DNA of 64,000 bases from [Phialemoniopsis] sp. UDSM-2020 (GCA_018873225.1 JAEILZ010000006.1:3658001-3722000), one strand, 5' to 3'. Positions 23,558-34,518 are shown, counted from the first letter of the stretch. Numbers and translations: made by a program. Notes: generated by a model from the sequence alone, not told the origin.

Positions 23558-23737
23558 CACTGGTAAGCGGTTCCGGGAATGTTTGAACGACTTTTATTTA
23601 CCAATACTTCAACGCATTCACCAGGTAGTCTATGTGCGACAACATGCGGTCCACCGGATAACCCCTTACTGTTCGCATATCCACACCACTATGTCCGCCA
23701 CCTTCAATGCAACTCTGACAGAAAACTGGCCGAAGTA

Positions 23738-24022
23738 TTAACTAGGTACTGGAAAGCAGGTACCAGTGCAGTTGTCGTTGTCGGCGCCTGGAAGGCACTC
23801 TTCGCCTGCGTCATCAAGGCAGTACTCTCCGGCTATGCACTCTATCTGGTATTCGCCGCCGCAGTGCAAGGGCTTGTAGCACATTTCGATATTGCCGCTC
23901 TCGAAGGGGATGACGATGCAGCGCAGGCCTTCTGGGCAGTAGAGGTTGCAAGGCGCACGGGCAGGAGCCGCCGTGGCGAGGACTGCGAGCGTTGAGAGTA
24001 TGATGATGTTGACTGATTTCAT
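23738..24022 (-). CDS. Small secreted cysteine-rich protein
   Basis: Single-exon gene for 94 residues. The ATG at 24022 gives a clear signal peptide (MKSVNIIILSTLAVLATAAP) with likely cleavage near residue 18-20. The mature part of about 75 residues has ten cysteines, spaced as C-x3-C-x5-C early and C-x4-C-x5-C later, enough for five disulfides. Size and composition match fungal effector candidates, but no known effector family is recognised. An upstream in-frame TTG was not used as start. It lies tail to tail with the broken F-box-like gene and about 570 bp from a Zn2Cys6 regulator gene. Confidence 0.7.
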   Translation of the reverse strand: MKSVNIIILSTLAVLATAAPARAPCNLYCPEGLRCIVIPFESGNIEMCYKPLHCGGEYQIECIAGEYCLDDAGEECLPGADNDNCTGTCFPVPS

Positions 24023-24588
24023 GGCGGATGAGGGTAAGTGGAGGAGATTCAAAATGGCCTGTCTGTAAGAATATCCTTATTGGTTGGACTTTGTGATTGG
24101 TATTGGAATCATGGCTTTGATCAAGTTATGAGGAATTTATATACATGGGAAATCTCAGCCAAGTCTTTGAAACCCACGATGTTATTCGATTCTTCGAAGA
24201 TGGTGTTGATGATTCAAACAGCCCTCATGACCTTCAGACTCTTTTGCCGCCTTGTGGTGGATTGAAACTAAGCCCGAGAATGAGGATCCATTCCAAAGCG
24301 ATGTCATCACGGCAAGAGCTTCGACAGATGTGCTACCAACCCGGCATCTCATAAACCTTAACCGGTGTCACAATGACGTCGCTATACAAGAGCCAGTTCA
24401 TCTTCGTCCCTTTTTTATGTGCCCAAAACACTCGTCCGCACCTCATCGGATCATGGGACAGTATCACAAGAGGCCGAGAGGCCCCGATACAGCGGCATCC
24501 AAGATCCACGAATTCAGATCGATATCCTCTCCGAAAGAATCCTGAAAGTGATTATCGAGAGGGCCCTACCACGCATGAATGTTAGTTC
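24023..24588. other. Intergenic, about 565 bp
   Basis: Upstream of the small secreted protein and downstream of the regulator gene. Short frames only; nothing is recognised. Confidence 0.4.
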
Positions 24589-26878
24589 TCAATGACGTAC
24601 GCCGTCACATATTGTTAGGAATGCTGTGCTTACCCAGTCGATGAACTCCATCCCGTCCAGACCAGGAGACAACGTTTGGTCTTGTGTACTGGTATGAGAG
24701 GTCGTGGTTGATAACGCCATTGAGCCATCTACAGTCTGCATGTAGGTGTTCACCCTTTCGATCGTTGAGCCAATGGCATGTGCAGCGATGCGAGCTTCCG
24801 CAGAATACGGGCTCGCTTCCACCCATATCTCGCGTGCCACTTGCATGGCGGTGAAATACGTCACCAGGTCAGTGTCCGGCTGGCTTGACACCTCTCTGTC
24901 CTTTTCAAGCTCCGGCCGCTGCATTCTGATCGTGAGTTCGAGACATATGACCATGGCGGCCAGGATGAAGTCATTCGTTGTAAGGGCGGACACGATCCAC
25001 CTGTCCTCGTACAGCCTCCCGCCCGGCTGCATCGCCTCCGCCTGCCGTGCGAGTATGCACAGCGCCGCCTCGAGGCACGCCCGTCGGGACGGATCGTAAG
25101 ACGGTTCTCTGCGGTGTGACGTAATGTACTTGCGGTGAAGGACAATGATGCTCTTCAGGTACAGTATCTCTATCGTGGCTCTATTCATAATGAGACCCGG
25201 ACTGTCTACGACGGACTGCCTCAGCGGCTTGTACTTGATGCACTCGGGGAGAGCTTGGTATGTCTCTCTTAGCTTGGTATCCAGGGCCAGTGTCCTATCG
25301 TAGGAAGGCGGGTCCAGAGAGCGCGTATGTTTCACGACGGCCTTGAACATCAACATAATCGAGTTCTTGACGATCGTGTACAGTATTGGCGTGTAATCAG
25401 AGAATTGGCGCGACGGTGGTAACTCAGTGATACCTGGGTAGAAGTCGGAGTACTCCAGGTTGTGAGGCAGCTCCGTATCACAGTCCTCGGCGGGTATCAT
25501 GCTCGGCAAGCCCATCTGGAAGGACATGAGTGCATCGATCTGGAAGATACTGACCCACACCCGACGTCGCATCTCGCCCTCAAAGGGCGGCAGCCCATTG
25601 AGTGAGGAAGAGTTGGCGAACTTGGACGGGTCACGGTGATACCCCATGCGTATAGCTAGGCGGATACATACACCCATGAGCATCCAGAGGTTGACGTCCG
25701 AGTCCTTGGCTCGCAGGAAGCAGCTCTGGATGTGAATCATAAGAGCTTCGACGGCATGCGTTTCGGCGCGAGCGTACCTGCCCAGCACGAGACACTGTTC
25801 GGTCTTCTTTGAAAGAGTGAGGGGCGAGGGCATATTATGCTGGACGCCTCTACCAAACATGGAGACTTCATACAAACTGCTTCCGAGGCTGAGGACGGAG
25901 AAAAGAAGGCCTAGCCATACAAGAGATACCTCTTCTGGGTGTTGCCAGAATTCCTCGTACTGATATTGTGCTTGATTAGCGACTGACTTTGCGCCGTATC
26001 GAAAATACCATTCAAGGTGCCTTGGTAAGTTTTACGTACTTCTTGTTGGAACTTGGCAGGATGGAGAATAGCTGGGAGAGTTTTAGCCTAGCGGAGTCTT
26101 GACAAGGATGCAGGTATGACATACGCAATATTGTGAACCGGGATTGGAAGTATTGAGACACAAGAGTATCACAGACATGCCGAGGGGGCAATGATTTGAC
26201 GATATGTTGTAAATCCGAAGGCTCGGTTGGCCCGAAGACGAGATCGTAGTTAGACCTGGGTTCGGTTCCCAAGGTCCAGTCGGTGCTTGGAGTGGGAATG
26301 TCCCCCGCCGGTGCGTGCTCGGGAAGGGCTTTTGAGGATAGTTGTTCTCTGATGCCTCTGATATTCTCAAGAATGGAGGACCAATGGCTAGAGTCAACAT
26401 AGCTCGCCTGAGCACTGTTTAGCTGGATACCGCCAGGAAGTGCGGCCCTATCCTCATCCGGGATGCTCGAGTCTGGGGTTTGGCTGCCTTCGTCACCTCC
26501 CATCAACGTGTCGCCTTCATGCCGCCCGTCAGCAGAGGCCGCAACAGTGCTGGATGGTGTCGGAGCGCTGAAATCAACACCTTTCGGTGCGAGAGACGAT
26601 ATCAGGCTCTCTAGATGCTTCAAGCGATCGGTCACTGAGTCCTTCGGGCCTTGTCGCTTGTCCGTCCTATCGGCATTGGCCGCATACTGACAAACTGACT
26701 CTTTGCCTCTCCTAATACAGGTATCGCAGGGTAAGGACCGGTTACACTTTAGCCTATGGTGCGAACTGCTTAGAGTTGGGCCCAGGATCGGGTCTGGGCT
26801 TCTTACTCACTTTCGAATACGGCAGGGCTCACAGGACTTGGGCGGCCTGTTGCGCTTCTCTACTCTTGTATCGCCCAT
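24589..26878 (-). CDS. Zn2Cys6 transcription factor (Fungal_trans type)
   Basis: DNA-binding regulator of about 699 residues from exons 26811-26878, 26125-26753, 26040-26071 and 24589-25959. The zinc cluster is complete: Cys16, 19, 26, 32, 35 and 44 (CEPCRIRKLKC, then CDTC), pattern CX2CX6CX5CX2CX8C. A linker and short helix (TDRLKHLESLISSL) follow. The middle homology region begins with FTILPILHPAKFQQE and YEEFWQHPEEVSLVWLG and includes IRMGYHRDPSKF and EGEMRRRVWVSIFQID. The 32-nt exon was placed because it restores the ILHPAKF motif. The 3' end may continue through another intron (a GTAAGC at the last Trp), so the last dozen residues are uncertain. Divergent from the SDR at 27436, with a CGG-N11-CCG site between. 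Confidence 0.88.
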
Positions 26879-27435
26879 GGTGAATATGAATACAATTAAC
26901 GTAAAGTGTGACAATAGCCGTCAACTTTGCTGAAGCTCATGGACCGGGAAGCAGCGCGTGAGCTACGAGCATGGAGATAAGTAATCCTGCCGACATTCCA
27001 GTCCAGCCTAGGGTGTGGGATAACCCCGTCCGCCAAATGGAGGAGCAAGCGCGGAGTTATTAAATCCGCGCTGCGTCTCCTCTTTGTCCCACTTATTTTG
27101 CTAGTCAGCCTGTCCCGTTTCGCGTCCCCGAGTCAGGACCACGCCGCCAAGTTAGACTCGATTTAGCACCAAAGAACGCTCGGCCTCACTTTCGTGGCTG
27201 ATGAAGGGACCGGAAAGGTGCATGGAGATAATACACCCGCAAGAAGCCCATCAAACTTGTACGAGGCAGACAAAGTACTTAAATGCTAGATAGGACTGCC
27301 ATTGATCATAGACATGTTTCGGTTGACACTCGCATAATCATCTTCATTGAATTTATTACTGCTTGCCCACATTTAACGTCTTATCGTCGAAAGTCTGTCA
27401 AATCCACATCCATATCCACCTTGAATCACTTCATC
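26879..27435. other. Divergent intergenic promoter (regulator / SDR)
   Basis: About 560 bp between two divergent starts. Contains the inverted repeat listed separately. A frame open upstream of the SDR ATG from 27283 is 5' leader. Confidence 0.5.
27048..27072. promoter_or_regulatory. CGG-N11-CCG inverted repeat, candidate Zn2Cys6 site
   Basis: Perfect 8-bp arms AGCGCGGA (27048-27055) and TCCGCGCT (27065-27072) around a 9-bp AT-rich spacer place CGG at 27052-27054 and CCG at 27066-27068, exactly 11 bp apart. This is the spacing bound by dimers of Gal4. It lies between a Zn2Cys6 gene and its divergent neighbour, consistent with self- and target-regulation. Binding is inferred. Confidence 0.5.
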
Positions 27436-28483
27436 ATGGCCATCCTGACATCTCTGTACGGAGCGACGAATGTCTTCTACTCCAATCTACTCGTCACACT
27501 CCCAGTACCAAAGGAGGCACCTGGTCTCGATGAGCAGACCATCATAGTGACCGGAGCCAACACAGGTCTCGGGTACGAGACTAGCCAGCATCTGCTCCGG
27601 CTTGGGGTGGGCAAGCTCATCATGGGTGTTCGGAATCTAGAGAAGGGAGAAGCCGCCCGTAGCGAGCTCTTGAAGGCGACCAAGCGCTCACCAGACACTA
27701 TCGAGGTCTGGCATGTCGATTCGGACAGCTACGACTCCGTCCAGAAGTTCGCAGATCGCGCGAGCACTACTCTGCCACGCCTAGACGCCGTTCTGGCCAA
27801 TGCCGGCATGTTGACTGAGAAGTTCACGCTGTCTGAGGACAACGAAAAGAGCATCACCATCAACGTCGTGTCCGTGTTTCTGCTCTGCCTTCTTCTGCTG
27901 CCCAAGCTGCGTGCATCACCATCTACAGGCAGGTTCGTCATTCCAAATTCGGCCTTGCACTATATGGCCCCCATCAAGGAGATCACTCCGAACAACCAAA
28001 GCTCCATCTTCTCTCGGCTCAATGATCCAAATCAGGCGGACATGGCCAGCCGATATCCTCTCACCAAACTGTTGGTGCTCTACGTCGTCCGCGAGCTCGC
28101 GGAGCGAACAAAGTCTTCCGAGAAGGGGAACTTCATCGTCAATACGCCAAACCCAAGCTGGTGCAAGTCTGGCCTGTTGCAAGAGTCGGGCGGCACCACC
28201 CCGGTCGACTTCTTAGCCCGAAGCACCGAGATGGGTAGCCGCGCGCTGCTGAACGGCGTATTGGCTGGTCCAGAGAGCAATGGACAGTATCTGAACAACT
28301 GTCATGTTTCGTGGTAAGTCACCGAAGCTGTTGGCCCCCTCATTGCAAGTTCAACACTAACGGATTGTCAGCCCGGCCGCCCATGTGACCAACAAGACTG
28401 GGATCCAAATACAAAAAGCTTTCTTCGATGAGTTGCTGGAGAAGTTGGAAGTGATCTCCCCAGGCATTACTGGCAATTTGTGA
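27436..28483 (+). CDS. Short-chain dehydrogenase/reductase
   Basis: NAD(P)-dependent oxidoreductase of the SDR superfamily, 329 residues from exons 27436-28313 and 28372-28483. The ATG at 27436 (MAILTSLYG) is preferred over an upstream in-frame start because the family begins just before the Rossmann fold. Motifs are TGANTGLG (cofactor loop), LANAGM (NAG), a serine in NSALHYM and YPLTK (catalytic Tyr-x3-Lys). The sequence resembles fungal retinol-dehydrogenase-like SDRs found in metabolic clusters. Substrate is unknown. It is divergent from the Zn2Cys6 gene at 24589-26878. Confidence 0.88.
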
Positions 28484-29347
28484 TTGTTAGGGATGATATC
28501 TTGTTTTCATTCTTGTACTTCTCATCATCGACAATTGTTTTCTTGATAACCCTTATGGTTGTCATGGGATATTCGTATGGATACGGCTCAACTTGTTTTC
28601 CCATCTTTAGTATGATGGAGTCTAATTCGCATGGAAATGAATCCGATAAGCTTCGAAATCTCGTCCGCTCCGGCGAATACCCCATTTAGATGAGAAATGA
28701 GCTAGTGAATGCCAAATGAACACGGGGTTCTGCCTAGCCTGGGTGCGTGAGTGAGTGCCGGGCCGGGTCCGGTGCCGGATCTGGGGTGCGGAAGCTTCCC
28801 CTGAGCAGCCACTGCTCGAAATTAGGTCATTGGCTTGGAAATTGAAGATCGAACCACCTCAGATAACACTACGTCTCTTTTCCTGAAAAAGATCAAAGTC
28901 ACCATCTAACAGGATCCGGCTTTCCGACCTAACTCTGATCACCAGACGGTTGCTGACACTAGCGCGCAATCCTCCGCTCATGGACAACGTACACATTGTT
29001 AGAGGACTCAATCCTGGACACCATCACCGAGACCCTTGACCGTAAGGGAGATAAGAAAATACCCAAAGGTTGTCGATTGCCGAGCTTGGCTTCTCAAGTC
29101 GGCGCACGAAGCGGGCTTAGAGATGTAGTCGTGCTCGCACATCATCGATCACGCCATCACTAGATCAATGTCGCACTAGTGACTCCATCCGCGATCATCA
29201 CCACCTCGTTCCCAGGAGCCGGGTATAGGTATACTGAGGGGAAATATTATAAGAAATCAGGACCCCGACCCAAAGTGGCGATTCTTCACCGGTGAACTTA
29301 CATTGCTGTATCTTGCATTAGGCCTAGTCTGCTTTCACACTACCACC
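28484..29347. other. Intergenic, about 860 bp
   Basis: 3' flank of the SDR and promoter of the dioxygenase. A GC-rich GCCGGG-type stretch near 28755-28785 is the only compositional feature. No gene is seen. Confidence 0.4.
29248..29253 (+). promoter_or_regulatory. TATA-like box of dioxygenase gene
   Basis: TATAAG within AAATATTATAAGAAATC lies about 95-100 bp before the ATG at 29348. Confidence 0.35.
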
Positions 29348-30689
29348 ATGGCGCCAGGGGCAATTGTTCAGGACTTTACCACAGACCCCGTCCAGGTCAC
29401 TAAGAAGAATGCCAGGCCAGTACCCACGTCAATATTCCCCGACGGCATTCGCACATCGGGCCAGCACCCTCCCCTGTACGACTTGCTGAAGCCGTACTCG
29501 GAGTTCCCCAAGCACATCACAGGTCCTACCGTATGGAAAAAGGAGGACTATGTTGACCACCCTGAGCGGTGGATACACGCCTTCACTGAGGAGGAGGTTC
29601 AGGAGATTAGCGATGCTGCTGATAAATTTATCGAGAGTGGCATCCCTCTGACAGGAATCGCCAAGGTAAGTCGTACACTTCCCAAAGTCACCAGCAGACC
29701 CATGTACTAACATCCCTCTCTCCACAGAAACACTTCGTCCTCCCCAACCTCAGCAAGCGACTCGAAATCCTTCGTGAGGACCTCCTCAACGGCAAGGGCT
29801 TCATCCTTTTCAAGCGCTTCCCCGCCGACAAGTGGAGCCCGCTCAAGAACGCCGTCGGCTACATGGGCCTCGGCACGCACCTGGGATACTTCGTCTCGCA
29901 GAACGGCCGCGGCCACGTCCTGGGCCACGTCAAGGACGTCGACGAGGACCCGACGCAGATCCACAAGGTGCGCATCTACCGCACCTCGGCGCGGCAGTTC
30001 TTCCACACGGACCCGGGCGACCTCGTCGGGCTGCTCTGCCTGCACCGCGCGCAGGAGGGCGGCGAGAGCGACCTCGTCAGCTCGCAGAACGTCTGGAACG
30101 CCCTGCAGGCCGAGAACCCGGATGTTGCCGAGCTGCTGACCAAGCCCGTGTGGTACTTTGACCGCAAGGGCGAGACGTCCAAGGGCCAGGAGGAGTGGAT
30201 CCGGGCGCCCGTCTTCTACATCGAGAACGGCGGCAAGGGCCGCGTGTACGCCAAGTTTGATCCGTACTTTGTGCGGTCGCTGACGCGCTTCTCGGACAAG
30301 GGCCTCGTGCCGGCGCTGAGCGCGGAGCAGGACCGCGCGATCAAGGTGCTCGAGGACACGTGCCAGAGGCTGGCGCTGCACATGATCCTCGAGGTGGGCG
30401 ACATCCAGTTCCTCAACAACAGCCACATCTTCCACGCGAGGACGGCCTACAAGGGTATGTTTCCATCGTCCCCCGGTTCCTTCCTGACTATCACGGCGTG
30501 GAGTGACTGACTGACTTGTATGCAGACCATGCTCCTCCGACACCCAGGAGGCATCTCATGCGCCTTTGGCTGTCGACGCCGAGGACGGAAGGCGGATGGA
30601 GTCTGGCTATCCCTGACAATGACGAGCCTAAGCGTGAAGGAATTCAGGTTGATGACACGCCGCCGAGGGCGCCGCTGGATGCGGAGTAA
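29348..30689 (+). CDS. TauD/TfdA family 2-oxoglutarate dioxygenase
   Basis: Non-heme Fe(II), 2-oxoglutarate-dependent oxygenase, probably cytosolic. Exons 29348-29665, 29728-30454 and 30526-30689 encode 402 residues. The iron ligands are seen as FFHTDPGD (about His199, Asp201) and a distal His in NNSHIFHARTAYKDH. The Arg that would hold 2-oxoglutarate is likely in the following RRHLMRLWL. The fungal TauD-like start HITGPTVWKKEDYVDHPERW and AEQDRAIKVLE are also typical. Natural substrates of fungal members include sulfonates and a range of metabolites, so the reaction is open. It is convergent (115 bp) with the Zn2Cys6 gene at 30805-32817, and two redox genes flank the pair. Confidence 0.9.
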
Positions 30690-30804
30690 GGAAAGCTTAC
30701 ATCGACGTAATGAAAGCCAACGAAACAAAAATGAGATTTAGATAGCAAAACATTGCCATTGGTCACCATACATAATATTATCATGACCTTCCAGTGGATC
30801 TTGA

Positions 30805-32817
30805 CTAGTTCTCCGTCAACGTGTTGAATAGAGCCATGTCAACACCCTGTAAGACCCAATCATCTAGTCCCGCAGCCCAGTCTTCGTCAAGGTTATTCAG
30901 TCCCTCCTGATATGCAGATTCATCAGGAGCTATCGGGCTCTGACCACCAGATGCCGTTGCCGCAGTGTGCTGTTCGGTTGACCGGCTTGGTGCGTCCAGA
31001 CTTTCCATATCTTGCTCTGAAGACTGTTTGATCTGAATTGTGCCACAGTGCGGGATTTGAATCTGAAGCGTGCCCGAGTCATCACTCATACCACTAGGCC
31101 CATTGGGCTCTTGTGTGCTCAAGTTGACTGAGCTACTAGCATGGTAATTATGTACCATTGTGTGCTCGTTCTCAACCCTAAGAAGCGGGCGCAGAATCTT
31201 TGAGATCCTCTTGGCGATAGCATCGTCTTGGACGAGAGCCATTCTATCCATAATCTCAAGGGTGCGCTCAAGCAGACCGCGGTCGCTCTGCCTGTGGTGT
31301 CTGATTGACTGGAAGGACGACACGGCTGTTCCAGAGCCGAATCTATGCTGATAACGGTGTCCGATGTGTGCCAGACATAATGCTGTACTAGCAATGAATG
31401 CAATAAAGTCGACACCTCGACAGTACGACGGCGATGCGTCCAGACTGCGGAAAGAGATGTATCTTGTCAATATTTCGCGACTGGCTGCGACAGCAGTCAT
31501 CTTGCTGTAGTCGTAGCTCGGGTGATCTGATGAAGGCAACACCAGATATGGAAGGTGTAGCTGCACCAGAAGATGATAGTATGTAAACTGATTCATTAGG
31601 CGGATAGTATCCTCAAGGGGTCTCCTTCCGTCCTCCAAACAATCTACTGTATTGGCAGAGGGTAGCCACCACTGGGGCGGCATCAATGTTGCAGCGTCTT
31701 GAAGAATCGAGTCCACCTTTTGAGTTTTTGAGATCTCTGTACGCTCAGCACTGTTTCGTTGGATGATGAGGCCACCTGCATCAGCAAGAGCGCGCTCCAT
31801 TTTCTCCAAGGCTGAGCAGTTCTCGAGTGTTTGCGGGGTACTGAAAACATCATCAACTGATCCCTGTGGCAATCCTAGCACTAGGGAGAGATATCGGTCC
31901 GAGAATACAAGGCGAGCCCACATGTAGTCGGGATCGATCCGCTCTGCAGTGTCATCTTCAAGAACTTTGATAGACGGGCGCGAGTTTTGATGGATCCCTA
32001 ACATTTGAGCAGTGACCATCGCTCGTCGGTTGGTCAACCAGGCTCGTCGAAGATTGCCAGCGTTATTCAAGTACATGCTTTCGAGCATGATGCATTCGAT
32101 GCCGTCCAGGGAAGCGAGGATTTCGTCATTATTTGTCACCAGTCTCGATACTCCATGGACTAGTCGAGACGATAGCGTCCGGATGTCCAGTCCCAGTCTT
32201 TCAAGCTGGCTGATGCGTCCTGGCGAAAGGCTTTGCAACAGGCTGGCGAGCAAAAGAAGCCTCCTTGCAACAAGAACAGGATGGGCCCCCTTGTCTGGTA
32301 GCTGTAGCACCTGTTGAAGTGCTGCAGGATTGTAGGACGGTAGTCTAGCGTAGGGAATGCAGACAACGCCGTGGAACAATATCGAGGGATCGATTGGAAG
32401 CCCCAGGATCTGTTCCAGCTCGAGCGGCTTAGGCCATAGCGTCTCGAGATTGCATGAGATGTTGTCTATGCTATCCGACAACGCACCTGCAATGCTTTGG
32501 GAAGATGCTGCTGGAGTCTTGGCCAGAAGTCGTGCTTTCCTCGCATGAGTACCGACAGTGTCGAGCTTCCTGTGACCTCTTTTCTCCATGTGTCCCGACT
32601 CTTCCACCTGAGTGACACCTTCAGTTGACACATCGTCAAACTCCTGGCCAATACACTTCGTTCGACGACTTCTACACCCGTCGCAGATAGCATCTGCAGC
32701 AGACGCAAAGGTGCATCTGATCTTCCGGCGTTTGCACTCCCAGCAACTCTGGGTGCCCTTGCGTATCTTTCGCCTCTTGGGCATGGGCTCGCCTGGGCTG
32801 CCCGCGGGAATTTCCAT
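30805..32817 (-). CDS. Zn2Cys6 transcription factor
   Basis: Intronless gene for 670 residues. The zinc cluster is near the N-terminus, with Cys25, 28, 35, 45, 48 and 55 (CWECKRRKIRC, then CDGCRSRRTKC), pattern CX2CX6CX9CX2CX6C, preceded by a basic stretch KRRKIRK. The rest is helical, including YMWARLVFSDRYLSLVLGLP, which matches the fungal regulator middle domain. The C-terminus is Ser/Thr/Gln-rich and acidic, suitable for activation. It is divergent from the NmrA-like gene at 33087 with a 269-bp shared promoter, and convergent with the dioxygenase, which makes both candidate targets. Confidence 0.9.
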   Translation of the reverse strand: MEIPAGSPGEPMPKRRKIRKGTQSCWECKRRKIRCTFASAADAICDGCRSRRTKCIGQEFDDVSTEGVTQVEESGHMEKRGHRKLDTVGTHARKARLLAKTPAASSQSIAGALSDSIDNISCNLETLWPKPLELEQILGLPIDPSILFHGVVCIPYARLPSYNPAALQQVLQLPDKGAHPVLVARRLLLLASLLQSLSPGRISQLERLGLDIRTLSSRLVHGVSRLVTNNDEILASLDGIECIMLESMYLNNAGNLRRAWLTNRRAMVTAQMLGIHQNSRPSIKVLEDDTAERIDPDYMWARLVFSDRYLSLVLGLPQGSVDDVFSTPQTLENCSALEKMERALADAGGLIIQRNSAERTEISKTQKVDSILQDAATLMPPQWWLPSANTVDCLEDGRRPLEDTIRLMNQFTYYHLLVQLHLPYLVLPSSDHPSYDYSKMTAVAASREILTRYISFRSLDASPSYCRGVDFIAFIASTALCLAHIGHRYQHRFGSGTAVSSFQSIRHHRQSDRGLLERTLEIMDRMALVQDDAIAKRISKILRPLLRVENEHTMVHNYHASSSVNLSTQEPNGPSGMSDDSGTLQIQIPHCGTIQIKQSSEQDMESLDAPSRSTEQHTAATASGGQSPIAPDESAYQEGLNNLDEDWAAGLDDWVLQGVDMALFNTLTEN

Positions 32818-32899
32818 TGCCTGGCGTTCGTTGAAGATTTTGTCACATCAATTGATTATCCCACTAGCCAGTCGCCCAAGTCACAGGCCCATGTGACGA

Positions 32900-32917
32900 T
32901 CCGAGAGCCGCGGCGGA
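32900..32917. promoter_or_regulatory. TCCG-N10-CGGA everted repeat, candidate zinc-cluster site
   Basis: TCCG at 32900-32903 and CGGA at 32914-32917 form an everted CCG/CGG pair in the shared promoter of the Zn2Cys6 gene (start 32817) and the NmrA-like gene (start 33087). A CCGCGG core lies between them. Function is inferred from position and motif only. Confidence 0.35.
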
Positions 32918-33009
32918 ACAGTGTACGGCCAGGATTTCAGCCAATCAGCGACGATGAATCGTCCGCGGTGAAAGACCCAAGGCCTTGGCAGTAATTTCAA
33001 CCAGCTACT

Positions 33010-33015
33010 TATAAG
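33010..33015 (+). promoter_or_regulatory. TATA-like box of NmrA-like gene
   Basis: TATAAG lies 72-77 bp before the ATG at 33087. Confidence 0.3.
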
Positions 33016-33086
33016 TACCCGATACTCGAAGTGTTGCTACAGTCAAAGTTAGAAAAGCATAACGTTCATTCTTTATAACAGGCACC

Positions 33087-34327
33087 ATGGTCAAAATTGC
33101 CGTAGCAGGTGGCTCGGGTCGTGAGTATCATCCTAAGACCCTGGGTGTTATTCTACATGATATCTAACACACTCGGCAGAGGTTGCCCGAGAAGTTATAG
33201 ATGCTCTCGTCGCCACAGGAAAGCATGATATCACTGTGCTCAGCAGACGAGTAAGGCAGACACAAATCTTTTAGCCTCTGATATCATCACTGACTATAAG
33301 TCCGAGCAGCCAGAGCAAGCAGACGGAGTTACTCCCGGTGTCAATGTGAGGGTCGTAGATTACAATGACAGAAACAACTTGACAATTGCTCTCCAAGGAG
33401 TTCACACAGTCTTGTCGTTTGTTCAGATACTCTCCGACCCCGATCAAAAGTCGCAGAAGAATTTGATCGATGCCGCTATCGCCGCCGGTGTTCGACGATT
33501 CGCACCGAGCGAATATGGCAGGTAATACGTGGTCGATAACGAAGTCGGTATCGATCAGGAGCTGACTTCCCAATAGTAAGGGCACGGCTCACATGCCGTG
33601 GTGGGCTGGGAAAGAGAAGGTACGCGAATATCTCGAGCAGGTCAATGCTACAGATAAAGTGAGTACTCCCAACATGGTATGGCATATTAGAGTCGGCTGA
33701 TCAGTCGGAAGAAACTCGAGTACACTCTGTTCCAGCCCGGGCTGTTCCTGGATTACCTAGCCTTTCCTCACAAGACAGCCAAATATCTTGATCCACTGCA
33801 AAGCGTCTTCAACGTTGAGCACAGACGAGCCATTGTCGTTGAGGGTCATGAAGATGCCATCATGACCTTGACGACTGTGAGTGATCTAGCGGCGATCATT
33901 GAGCGAGCAGTCGAGTACGAGGGCACATGGCCTACTTGCGGTGGCATCAGGGGCAACAGACTCACATTCTCGGAGATCCTGGATATTGGCCAGAGAGTTC
34001 GCGGTAAGAACTTCTTTGCTGTTGAAATCTTTACGCGGTCTGTGCTTACTCTCTTCAAACTTAGGGAAGGCTTTCACTGTCGATAAAGTGCGAATCGAGG
34101 ATCTCCGGGATGGGAATCTCAAGACTTCGTGGGGACTGCAGGCTGTTCACCACGCCGTGTCTGAAGACCAGGCTGCAGCTCTCCTCAAAGCCGTGTCCAT
34201 TGGCATCTTGCTAAGCAGTGTGGAAGGTGCTTGGGACTCTTCGGATGAGATGAGTTGCCTGTTTCCTGACTACAAATTCACCACAGCGGAGGAATTTCTG
34301 GCTCGTGTCTGGGAAGGGAAACCTTGA
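33087..34327 (+). CDS. NmrA-like / isoflavone-reductase-like NAD(P)-binding protein
   Basis: Atypical SDR of the NmrA/phenylcoumaran-benzylic-ether-reductase type, either a reductase or a redox sensor. Six exons: 33087-33120, 33180-33250, 33310-33521, 33577-33658, 33712-34003 and 34065-34327, about 317 residues. The N-terminal strand and loop MVKIAVAGGSGQVAREV form the cofactor site. VNVRVVDYNDRNNLTIALQGVHTVLSFV and RRFAPSEYG follow, then YTLFQPGLFLDYL. The acceptor of intron 2 is ambiguous (33300 or 33309, three residues different). The acceptor of intron 4 is AAG at 33711, chosen for frame. Divergent from the Zn2Cys6 gene. Confidence 0.85.
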
Positions 34328-34518
34328 ATCTGAGTGGTCTGCTCCGATGCTCACATAGCCACTTATGTTGCATGATTAATTTGAAAACGGATTATGTTTT
34401 CCGCACGAGATGTTAAACAATCCACTCCATTCCGTGATTAAAAGACACTTTACAAACGCTCAATGCCATGTTCATAATTACATGAATGGCCACACCGGCC
34501 CAAATGCCAAACGCTCTC

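Noticed and set aside
29707..30543. 278-codon minus-strand frame
   Set aside because: Antisense to the TauD-type dioxygenase, whose spliced frame carries the catalytic motifs.
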